Shown here: piece by piece, positions 1-4,864 of the stretch | Position numbering within the stretch: the first letter of the stretch is position 1 | Layout of the letters: the number at the start of each line of letters is the position of its first letter | Source of the DNA: Actinomycetales bacterium | GTDB lineage: Bacteria; Actinomycetota; Actinomycetes; Mycobacteriales; Mycobacteriaceae | Assembly: GCA_012838715.1 (NCBI GenBank) | Contig: DUOR01000043.1 | Location: forward strand, 1 to 6,343 | DNA: 6,343 nucleotides | Direction: 5' to 3' | Made by a program: the position numbers and the translations under genes | The notes under the pieces: model-generated | What the model was told of the DNA's origin: nothing | The model's database searches: none | Seen by the model: only the letters and a program-made list of their open reading frames with translations

Positions 1-2
1 CG

Positions 3-1088
3 GCGCTGCTCCGCGACGGCGTCCCCTTCGCGGTGCGGGCGTCGGTCGCCCTCGACGTCATCGCCGGCCTCGACGGGCGGCACCACCAGATCAAGCGGCA
101 CGCGATGGACCGCGACGCGCTGCGGCCCGTGCTCGCCGGCCCCGGCAACAGCTACGCCGCAATGGATTACGTTGACCGGCACGCCGACGCCACCGTGATC
201 TTCGTGCCCGGGGCGCGGGCGTTCATCCACAACGTCGACAAGTACCTGACGGAAATCATGGCGGTGCGCGGCGCCCTCGCGGCGACCCCGGGCTCCCGCA
301 CCCGCGTCGTGGCGTGGGCCGGGCACAACGCGCCCGGCACCGACTTCCTGTGGACCCACGACGGCGTGCACGTGTGCGCCGGCGGCGCGAAGCTCGCCGA
401 CTTCATCACCGCGCTGCGGATGGAGGAGGGCGACGACCACCGCATCATCCTCGACGGCTTCAGCCTGGGCGCCAGCATCGTCGCCATGGCCGCGCTGGTG
501 TTGCGGACCCGCTGCGAGAAGCCGGTGGCGAAGATGGTTATGGGCGGCTGCCCCGGCGTTCCCTTCGGGGACGTCGCGGACACCGGCATGGCCCTCGGCG
601 ACGTGTTCACCCACCGCAGCGCCAACGACGTCTGCGGCTGCGGCGTGCTCGGCCACGACCCCTACCTCGAAGGTGCGTCGACCAGCCTGGACATCCCCAT
701 CGCCGGTATCCGCCACGTGCCGCCGCGCGCCATCCCCGGCATGCCGTTCGACCGCTACGTGCGGTTCCTGTCGGCGCTGCTCGCCGACGACGACGTCACC
801 GGGTTCACCGCCCCGCACCGACGCCGCAGCCGCATCGAGCTCGGGGGAGTGGGTTTCCGGCAGCTGCGCCGCTCCCGCCGCCGGAACCTGGCGCTGTACG
901 GGCCTTTCCTCGAGGCGCAGGCGGCGATGATCCCGCCGGCGGGCACGCAGGATGGCGCGCAGGCGGTCGCACCGGCGGGTGCGCAGGCGGTCAGACCGTC
1001 GGGCGCCCGTGGTGCGCGTGCCGCGGTGACCGAACCCACGCCGACGGGCGTGGCCGGGGCAGAGGACGCGCGTATCCTGGCCTCATGA
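3..1088 (+). CDS. DUF1023-like alpha/beta hydrolase (5' end outside window)
   Basis: The frame is open to the left edge, so the gene is partial; the GTG at 33 is just an internal codon with no ribosome site. The visible 361 residues look like the actinobacterial alpha/beta hydrolase family DUF1023 (PF06259), whose substrate is unknown. Seen in sequence: a beta-strand plus turn VIFVPGAR, the segment VVAWAGHNAPG, a nucleophile elbow GFSLGAS with Ser encoded at 462-464, the following strand KMVMGGCPG, a GHDPY segment (typical of this family near its C-terminal half), and a candidate catalytic His in IRHVPPR (codon 714-716). The elbow has Phe-Ser-Leu where the family more often has His-Ser-Tyr. 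After about position 900 the protein becomes a low-complexity Ala/Gly/Pro tail containing a tandem repeat. No signal peptide can be judged because the N-terminus is missing. The stop overlaps the next start (ATGA), so it is probably cotranscribed and translationally coupled with the monooxygenase. The family call is by pattern recognition and fairly safe; enzymatic role is unknown. Confidence 0.8.
   Translation, partial: ALLRDGVPFAVRASVALDVIAGLDGRHHQIKRHAMDRDALRPVLAGPGNSYAAMDYVDRHADATVIFVPGARAFIHNVDKYLTEIMAVRGALAATPGSRTRVVAWAGHNAPGTDFLWTHDGVHVCAGGAKLADFITALRMEEGDDHRIILDGFSLGASIVAMAALVLRTRCEKPVAKMVMGGCPGVPFGDVADTGMALGDVFTHRSANDVCGCGVLGHDPYLEGASTSLDIPIAGIRHVPPRAIPGMPFDRYVRFLSALLADDDVTGFTAPHRRRSRIELGGVGFRQLRRSRRRNLALYGPFLEAQAAMIPPAGTQDGAQAVAPAGAQAVRPSGARGARAAVTEPTPTGVAGAEDARILAS
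957..1004 (+). repeat. Two tandem 24-bp repeats in the hydrolase tail
   Basis: Units 957-980 and 981-1004 both start GCGCAGGCGGTC and differ at only a few positions. They encode AQAVAPAG and AQAVRPSG (read in the gene frame with flanking Gly). This makes the C-terminal tail of the hydrolase a likely unstructured, length-variable extension beyond the catalytic fold. Confidence 0.7.
1073..1078 (+). promoter_or_regulatory. Possible -10 element for a leaderless monooxygenase transcript
   Basis: TATCCT fits the actinobacterial TANNNT -10 pattern and ends six bases before the ATG at 1085. That is the spacing expected when transcription begins at the A of the start codon. The gene also lacks a well-placed Shine-Dalgarno: the nearest purine run, AGAGGA at 1061-1066, is 18 bases away. 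No clear -35 is visible, and translational coupling through the ATGA overlap is an equally good explanation. Confidence 0.3.
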
Positions 1089-1408
1089 TTTTCATCGTGG
1101 TCAAGTTCCCCGTGAAGCCCGAGTACGCCGACGAGTGGATGACCCACGTCGCCGACTTCACCGCCGCCACCCGCGCGGAGGCCGGCAACAAGTGGTTCGA
1201 CTGGTCCCGCTCCGTCGAGGACCCGAACGAGTACGTCCTGGTGGAGGCCTTCGAGGACGACGCCGCCGAGGCGCACGTCAACTCCGATCACTTCGCTGAG
1301 GGCCTCGAGTCCATGCGCCCGCTGCTGCGCGAGACGCCGTACATCGTGTCCCAGTCCCTCGAGGGCAAGGACGGCTGGGACCGCATGGGCGAGCTGGAGA
1401 TCAACTAG
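1085..1408 (+). CDS. ABM-domain putative quinol monooxygenase, 107 aa
   Basis: This is a small single-domain protein of the antibiotic biosynthesis monooxygenase (ABM/YgiN-like) superfamily, which are dimeric ferredoxin-like folds, often cofactor-independent oxygenases acting on quinols or aromatic compounds. Supporting sequence: an N-terminal beta strand MIFIVVKFPVKPEYADEW, a central strand YVLVEAFEDDAAEAHVNSDHF (residues 50-70) with the family's typical alternating His pattern (His64 and His-Phe at 69-70), and a C-terminal strand region PYIVSQSLE. About 100 residues is the normal size for this family. The ATG overlaps the upstream TGA by ATGA, and the stop overlaps the next GTG by one base, so the three genes are probably one operon. 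It has no signal peptide and is presumably cytoplasmic. The substrate cannot be told from sequence; a non-enzymatic stress or heme-related role remains possible. Confidence 0.85.
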   Translation: MIFIVVKFPVKPEYADEWMTHVADFTAATRAEAGNKWFDWSRSVEDPNEYVLVEAFEDDAAEAHVNSDHFAEGLESMRPLLRETPYIVSQSLEGKDGWDRMGELEIN

Positions 1409-1947
1409 TGCGCAAGGTTTTCCGTCGCGGTGTCGCGGCGATCGCGCTGATCGGTGCGCTGGCGCTCGGCGCCTGCGGCTACGACCCGAGCACCGCCGGC
1501 GACCAGCCCCCGGTCGATGGTGAGGCGCCGACCGTCGCCGACCCCGATACCGCCATCACCCGCGCCTCCCATCTGCTCGCCGACGCCGAGCAGCTGAACC
1601 GCGTCGTCGACGACGTGCTTGCCGACGACGCCGTCCCGGGGGACGTGAAATCCTTCGCCGGCGAGTTGAATGGCGTGCTCGAGCAGCAGCTCGACCGCGC
1701 CGGGCGTTACGCCGACGGCGGTTCGTCGATGATGACCGCGGACGAGGTCAATAGCGTCATCGACGCGTCGGGTGACGGGGCCGCCGCCGCGTTCGGTGAG
1801 GTGGCGCGCATGCAGTTGCCACGCCTCGCGTTTTCCTGGGGCCAGCTGACCGAGGCCGGGGAAGATGACATCGCCGAGGTCGCGCGCGACACCGCGCCGC
1901 AGCTGGAGGATCTGGCCCAGCGCGCCGCCGAGCTCCCAGGAAACTGA
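1408..1947 (+). CDS. Putative lipoprotein of unknown function, 179 aa
   Basis: The GTG start at 1408 overlaps the preceding TAG by one base and has a GGAG at 1396-1399, eight bases upstream. The N-terminus is a textbook lipoprotein signal: basic MRKVFRR, a hydrophobic stretch of about 15 residues, then lipobox L20-G21-A22 with Cys23 as the predicted lipidated residue. The mature protein would be anchored to the outer face of the cytoplasmic membrane. Residues 24-48 form a Pro/Asp-rich linker. The rest is acidic, Ala-rich and looks mainly helical, probably a small helical bundle. The protein contains no Cys other than Cys23 and I see no metal- or nucleotide-binding motif. I do not recognise a family. 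Its position at the end of the operon with an alpha/beta hydrolase and an ABM protein is the only functional hint. Confidence 0.85.
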   Translation: MRKVFRRGVAAIALIGALALGACGYDPSTAGDQPPVDGEAPTVADPDTAITRASHLLADAEQLNRVVDDVLADDAVPGDVKSFAGELNGVLEQQLDRAGRYADGGSSMMTADEVNSVIDASGDGAAAAFGEVARMQLPRLAFSWGQLTEAGEDDIAEVARDTAPQLEDLAQRAAELPGN

Positions 1948-1986
1948 GCGGGAACCGTTGGCGGTCAAGGCCCCTGAGCGTTAACC

Positions 1987-2009
1987 AGTTAGCTGGATTC
2001 CAGCTAACT
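1987..2009. repeat. Perfect 10-bp inverted repeat, possible operator or weak terminator
   Basis: The arms AGTTAGCTGG (1987-1996) and CCAGCTAACT (2000-2009) are exact complements around a three-base centre ATT. As RNA they would form a hairpin followed by only UUUCG, a poor terminator tail. As DNA they would be a symmetrical protein site. The nine bases AGTTAGCTG recur at 2171-2179 beside the likely fadB2 promoter, which favours a regulator-binding role. Confidence 0.6.
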
Positions 2010-2035
2010 TTCGCTCCGGATCAGTGCTTTTCCGG

Positions 2036-2065
2036 GTGTCGGAACGTGTTTTCCGGCACTTTTTT
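2036..2065 (+). terminator. Rho-independent terminator of the hydrolase-monooxygenase-lipoprotein operon
   Basis: GTGTCGGAA (2036-2044) pairs with TTCCGGCAC (2051-2059), nine pairs including one G-U, around a six-base loop. Six T residues follow at 2060-2065. It lies 89 bases after the lipoprotein stop and is the clearest canonical terminator in the window. Confidence 0.8.
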
Positions 2066-2161
2066 CGGGCCCGCTACTTTCCGGTTAAATAGCAGGTCAA
2101 CAAGGGTTTAAAGGCCCCCGTTTTCGGTGGGCCGGGTGGCGGTTGGCCAAAAAATGCTCGC

Positions 2162-2185
2162 GTTAGCAAGAGTTAGCTGTAATGT
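2162..2185 (+). promoter_or_regulatory. Likely fadB2 promoter with overlapping GTTAGC repeats
   Basis: TAATGT at 2180-2185 fits a corynebacterial -10 (TANNNT) and is preceded by TG. Two direct copies of GTTAGC (2162-2167 and 2172-2177), ten bases apart, sit just upstream, in the stretch a sigma factor -35 contact would use; no good -35 hexamer is visible. The second copy is part of AGTTAGCTG, shared with the inverted repeat at 1987-2009. A start near 2192 would give a leader of about 80 bases. The promoter call is inferred from pattern only. Confidence 0.4.
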
Positions 2186-2204
2186 TGTCAGTGGTCGCCC
2201 GGTT

Positions 2205-2218
2205 GTGGGGTGGGCCAC
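2205..2218. promoter_or_regulatory. GTGG-N6-CCAC inverted repeat, possible degenerate GlxR/CRP-type site
   Basis: GTGG (2205-2208) and CCAC (2215-2218) are separated by six bases, the spacing of the CRP-family GlxR consensus TGTGA-N6-TCACA. One arm reads TGTGG (four of five matches), the other CCACG (three of five). It lies downstream of the -10-like element at 2180, so if real it could act as a roadblock. The match is weak. Confidence 0.25.
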
Positions 2219-2272
2219 GTCTAGTGCGAGAGCTTCACCACGCACCACGAACGAATGAAAGCGAGCAAGAAC

Positions 2273-3139
2273 ATGGCTAACGAGATCACCCGAGTTGGCG
2301 TCGTCGGCGCCGGTCAGATGGGTTCCGGCATCATCGAGGTTTGCGCCAAGGCCGGCAGCGACGTGCTGGTCTGGGAGGCGAAGCAGGAGTTCCTTGACGC
2401 CGGCAAGGCCCGCATCGAAAAGTCCCTGGACAAGGCCGTTTCCCGCGGCAAGCTGGAGCAGTCCGAGCGCGATGAGGTTCTCGGCCGCATCTCCTTCACC
2501 ACCTCCTTCCAGGACTTCGCCGACCGTCAGCTGGTGATCGAGGCCATCGTGGAGAACCCCGAGGCCAAGACCAGCGTCTTCTCCCAGCTCGACGAGGTCG
2601 TCGAGGATCCGGACGCCATCCTGGCCTCCAACACCTCCTCGCTGCCGATCCAGTCGATTGCCGCCGCCACCAAGCGTCCCGAGCGCGTCATGGGCCTGCA
2701 CTTCTTCAACCCGGTCCCGGTGCTGCCGCTGGTCGAGCACATCGTCTCCCTGAACACCGGCGAGACCCAGGCCGAGCGCGCCTTCGCCTACGCCTCCGAG
2801 ACCCTGGGCAAGAACGTCATCAAGGCGCAGGACCGTTCCGGCTTCATCGTCAACGCCCTGCTGGTGCCGTACATCCTCGGCGCCATCCGCATGCTCGAGG
2901 ACGGCGTGGCCACCAAGGAAGACATCGACATGGGCATGGTCAAGGGCTGCGCCCACCCGATGGGCCCGCTGACCCTGGCCGACCTGGTTGGTCTGGACAC
3001 CGTCAAGTTCATCGCCGACGCCATGTACGACGAGTACTCCGAGCAGCACTACTCGGCCCCGCCGCTGCTGAAGCGCATGGTCGAGGCCGGCCGCCTGGGC
3101 CGCAAGACCGGCGTCGGTTTCTACGACTACTCCAAGTAG
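2273..3139 (+). CDS. fadB2: 3-hydroxybutyryl-CoA / 3-hydroxyacyl-CoA dehydrogenase, 288 aa
   Basis: It oxidises (S)-3-hydroxyacyl-CoA to 3-oxoacyl-CoA with NAD(P), in the cytoplasm, in beta-oxidation or butyrate/acetoacetyl-CoA metabolism. The N-terminal Rossmann domain carries VGVVGAGQMGSG (glycines 12, 14, 17). Catalytic residues of the family are all present: Ser122 in SNTSSL, His143 in GLHFFNPVPVLP, Glu155 twelve residues later, and Asn194 in VNALLVPY. The C-terminal helical domain ends with GRLGRKTGVGFYDY. Length and sequence closely resemble mycobacterial FadB2. An upstream in-frame ATG at 2255 would add six residues. I prefer 2273 because MANEITRVGVVGAG aligns with the usual N-terminus; both starts have poor ribosome sites. 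Lysine is nearly always AAG and serine mostly TCC, suggesting a well-expressed gene. It stands alone between a terminator and a hairpin, so it is probably monocistronic. No thiolase or enoyl-CoA hydratase lies beside it. Confidence 0.93.
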   Translation: MANEITRVGVVGAGQMGSGIIEVCAKAGSDVLVWEAKQEFLDAGKARIEKSLDKAVSRGKLEQSERDEVLGRISFTTSFQDFADRQLVIEAIVENPEAKTSVFSQLDEVVEDPDAILASNTSSLPIQSIAAATKRPERVMGLHFFNPVPVLPLVEHIVSLNTGETQAERAFAYASETLGKNVIKAQDRSGFIVNALLVPYILGAIRMLEDGVATKEDIDMGMVKGCAHPMGPLTLADLVGLDTVKFIADAMYDEYSEQHYSAPPLLKRMVEAGRLGRKTGVGFYDYSK

Positions 3140-3147
3140 TCCCGCCG

Positions 3148-3200
3148 GTCCCGTCGGGCAGTCCCCGTCGGGCAGCCCCACCGGGTAGTCCCCGCCGGTT
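3148..3200 (+). repeat. Four imperfect 13-14-bp tandem repeats after fadB2
   Basis: Units GTCCCGTCGGGCA (3148-3160), GTCCCCGTCGGGCA (3161-3174), GCCCCACCGGGTA (3175-3187) and GTCCCCGCCGGTT (3188-3200) follow one another directly, with a partial copy just before. They fill the space between the fadB2 stop and its terminator hairpin. No open frame of interest runs through them. Confidence 0.7.
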
Positions 3201-3201
3201 C

Positions 3202-3233
3202 CGCCGCCGACGACCATGCGGTCGTCGGCGGCG
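3202..3233 (+). terminator. Strong hairpin terminator after fadB2, no U-tract
   Basis: Bases 3202-3215 and 3220-3233 form a perfect 14-bp GC-rich stem around the loop ATGC. No T-run follows. This is the shape often called an I-shaped terminator in actinobacteria; it may instead mainly protect the 3' end of the mRNA. Confidence 0.7.
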
Positions 3234-3290
3234 TTGCCATACCCCGGAAGGGCACCGATCGCATCGCCCGTTCCGGTTTTGTGGCCAACC

Positions 3291-3320
3291 GTTAACCTTC
3301 AGTTCACTCACGTGTTGACA
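3291..3320 (+). promoter_or_regulatory. PHO-box-like direct repeats upstream of the phosphatase
   Basis: GTTAACC (3291-3297), GTTCACT (3302-3308) and GTTGACA (3314-3320) start 11 and then 12 bases apart. Direct repeats of a GTTCACC-like unit every 11 bases are the known form of the actinobacterial PHO box bound by PhoP-type response regulators. The gene downstream is a secreted phosphatase, a typical phosphate-starvation target. The last unit contains TTGACA, a perfect -35 hexamer, as expected where an activator overlaps the polymerase site. Confidence 0.5.
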
Positions 3321-3350
3321 GATTGCCGCCAGTTGGCAAGTTCGGTGGGT

Positions 3351-3356
3351 TAAAGT
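3351..3356 (+). promoter_or_regulatory. Possible -10 element of the phosphatase gene
   Basis: TAAAGT fits the corynebacterial TANNNT -10 pattern. It is 30 bases from the TTGACA at 3315-3320, too far for a normal promoter pair, so either polymerase uses a weak -35 nearer 3328-3333 with help from the upstream repeats, or a different -10 is used. A start near 3363 would give a leader of about 83 bases. Confidence 0.35.
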
Positions 3357-3382
3357 CCTCGGCATTGCCCTCATTGCGTCCG

Positions 3383-3406
3383 CGCCCGCCCCTCGTTGGG
3401 CGGGCG
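3383..3406 (+). other. Stable hairpin in the phosphatase leader
   Basis: CGCCCGCCC (3383-3391) and GGGCGGGCG (3398-3406) form nine perfect GC pairs around the six-base loop CTCGTT. The hairpin lies between the proposed transcription start and the ribosome site at 3431, leaving that site free. It could stabilise the mRNA 5' end or act as an attenuator; there is no U-tract after it. Confidence 0.5.
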
Positions 3407-3430
3407 TCGCCATGCCTCACGCTTCGCCCC

Positions 3431-3435
3431 AGGAG
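3431..3435 (+). promoter_or_regulatory. Ribosome binding site fixing the phosphatase start
   Basis: AGGAG ends ten bases before the GTG at 3446 and is the only good Shine-Dalgarno in the area. It supports GTG at 3446 over the earlier in-frame TTG at 3323, which would put the promoter region inside the coding sequence. Confidence 0.75.
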
Positions 3436-3445
3436 TCAACGCGCC

Positions 3446-4783
3446 GTGTCCACTGATTCGCCCCGTTTCGTCCGCACCGGCCTCCGTTCCGCGGCGGCCG
3501 CCACCGCACTGGCCCTGACCCTGCCGCTCGCGCCCACCGCCGCGGCCCAGGACGTCGCCCAGGAGCTGCTGCCGGAAGACTCGCTCATCCAGGACGTCGT
3601 CGCCGGCGCCACCGGTTTCCCGCCGATGGGCGCCCCGAGCATCATCCAGGCGCAGGAGGACGCGCCGGTCGACGAGAACGGCGCGCCGATCCCGCAGCCG
3701 TTCCCGGCCGACTACATCGCCCGCGCGTACCCGTCGGACATGTCCGCCGAGGGCATCTTCTACCACTCGGTCGTCGACCCGTTCCGCGACCTGGAGGAGA
3801 ACCACCCGGAGATCCTCGAGCAGAACCTCGAGAGCGTGGTGGCCATCAACAACGCCGCCCGCGATGACCGTGAGGCCCAGCTGCTGGCGCTTGCCGACGA
3901 CCACGACGACCCGTTGGTCAACCTCTCGGCCGGTTTCGGCGCCAACCTCGGCGCCCACTTCCGCGATGCGTTCGCGGAGGGCCGCCTGCCGAAGACGACC
4001 GCGCTGCTGTCCGGCAACCTCGCCCGCGCGGGCGGAATCGCCAGCTCCACTTTCGCGGAGAAGTACACCTACGACTACGACCGCCCGTTCGTCGTCGCCC
4101 CGGACCGCATCGAGCGGTACTACCGCGACGAGGCCGGTGACGACGATCCGTACTCGGAGACCCCGGCCTACCCGTCGGGCCACACCAACAAGGCCGCGTG
4201 GACCGCGTCGCTCATGTCCGTGATGCTGCCGGAGGTCGCTCCGCAGATTCAGGCCCGGTCCTCCGAGGCCGGCCAGTCCCGCCTGGTCATGGGCGTGCAC
4301 TACCCGCTGGACGTCATGGGTGGCCGCATGATGGGCAACCAGGCCGCCGCCGACCGCTGGGCCGACCCGCAGTTCCGCCCGCTCATCGAGGCCGCCGCCG
4401 GTGAGCTGCGCGCCGAGCTGGAGTGGCGCTGTGGCGCGACCATCGCCGAGTGCGTCGCCGCCGACACCCCGTACATGACCGACGACGCCGCCGTCGCCCA
4501 GTACACCGAGCGCATGACCTACGGTTTCCCGCAGATTTACGACGTCAACCGCGAAATCGTCATCCCCGCCGGTTACGCCGGCCTGCTCGAGCCGATGTTC
4601 CCGGAGCTCACCGAGGAGCAGCGCAACCGCATCATCGCGGCCACCGCCATCGAGGCCGGCTACCCGCTGACCCCGGCCGAGGGTTCCGCCGAGCACGTGC
4701 GCGTGAACATGGCCGCCGCGATGGCCGCCGACGTCACCGTCAACGCCGACGGCTCCCTCATCGTCAACGGCGTCCCGGCCTAA
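3446..4783 (+). CDS. Secreted PAP2-family acid phosphatase, 445 aa
   Basis: This is a phosphatase of the PAP2 / class A non-specific acid phosphatase superfamily, expected to release phosphate from phosphoesters outside the cytoplasm. A Sec signal peptide is visible: RFVR near the N-terminus, a hydrophobic Ala/Leu stretch, and AAA before Gln35 as the probable cleavage site. All three active-site motifs are intact: K206-X6-R213-P214, PSGH 243-246 (within AYPSGHT), and SRLVMGVHYPLD 278-289 with Arg279, His285 and Asp289. Residues 310-445 form an additional C-terminal region containing PELTEEQRNRIIAATAIEAGYPL, which I recognise from other actinobacterial members. Only two cysteines occur, Cys329 and Cys336, plausibly one disulfide in the exported protein. 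The start is GTG with AGGAG upstream. It is monocistronic and convergent with aecD. The PHO-box-like repeats upstream suggest induction by phosphate limitation. Substrate range is not predictable from the sequence. Confidence 0.92.
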   Translation: MSTDSPRFVRTGLRSAAAATALALTLPLAPTAAAQDVAQELLPEDSLIQDVVAGATGFPPMGAPSIIQAQEDAPVDENGAPIPQPFPADYIARAYPSDMSAEGIFYHSVVDPFRDLEENHPEILEQNLESVVAINNAARDDREAQLLALADDHDDPLVNLSAGFGANLGAHFRDAFAEGRLPKTTALLSGNLARAGGIASSTFAEKYTYDYDRPFVVAPDRIERYYRDEAGDDDPYSETPAYPSGHTNKAAWTASLMSVMLPEVAPQIQARSSEAGQSRLVMGVHYPLDVMGGRMMGNQAAADRWADPQFRPLIEAAAGELRAELEWRCGATIAECVAADTPYMTDDAAVAQYTERMTYGFPQIYDVNREIVIPAGYAGLLEPMFPELTEEQRNRIIAATAIEAGYPLTPAEGSAEHVRVNMAAAMAADVTVNADGSLIVNGVPA

Positions 4784-4810
4784 GCTCGGCCGCTTCCGGC
4801 GCGAACGTCA

Positions 4811-4843
4811 ACGGCGCCCGGCCAGCCCGTGGCCGGGCGCCGT
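4811..4843. terminator. Bidirectional hairpin terminator between phosphatase and aecD
   Basis: Bases 4811-4824 pair perfectly with 4830-4843 (14 pairs) around the loop GCCCG. It sits in the 81-base gap between two convergent stop codons (4783 and 4865), so it can serve both transcripts. No T-run is present on either side. Confidence 0.8.
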
Positions 4844-4864
4844 CGCCGTCGCTACCGGCCGCCG

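Larger units (their letters stand above)
1948..2272. other. 325-base intergenic region between lipoprotein gene and fadB2
   Basis: The region contains, in order, a perfect 10-bp inverted repeat (1987-2009), a U-tract terminator (2036-2065), a small imperfect hairpin (GGCCC 2113-2117 with GGGCC 2129-2133), the palindrome TTGGCCAA at 2143-2150, two GTTAGC copies with a -10-like TAATGT (2162-2185), and a GTGG-N6-CCAC inverted repeat (2205-2218). It is less GC-rich than the genes around it. No ORF in it looks real. Confidence 0.7.

Noticed and set aside
2255..2272. Alternative fadB2 start at ATG 2255
   Set aside because: It adds six residues not expected from the family alignment and has no better ribosome site than the ATG at 2273, though it cannot be excluded.
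2108..3217. Long minus-strand open frame (369 codons) opposite fadB2
   Set aside because: Same reasoning: it covers fadB2, runs through the promoter and the terminator hairpin, and resembles no family.
3323..3445. Upstream extension of the phosphatase from a TTG at 3323
   Set aside because: It lacks a ribosome site, would place the -10 candidate and leader hairpin in coding sequence, and would add 41 residues before a normal signal peptide. GTG at 3446 has AGGAG.
3412..3456. 14-codon upstream ORF (ATG 3412 to TGA 3454-3456) overlapping the phosphatase start
   Set aside because: It has no Shine-Dalgarno, it contains the ribosome site of the real gene, and an ORF this short is expected by chance; conservation in relatives would be needed to revive it.
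3371..4696. Long minus-strand open frame (441 codons) opposite the phosphatase
   Set aside because: It is an antisense shadow with biased Arg/Gly/Val composition; the plus strand has the signal peptide and all three PAP2 motifs.
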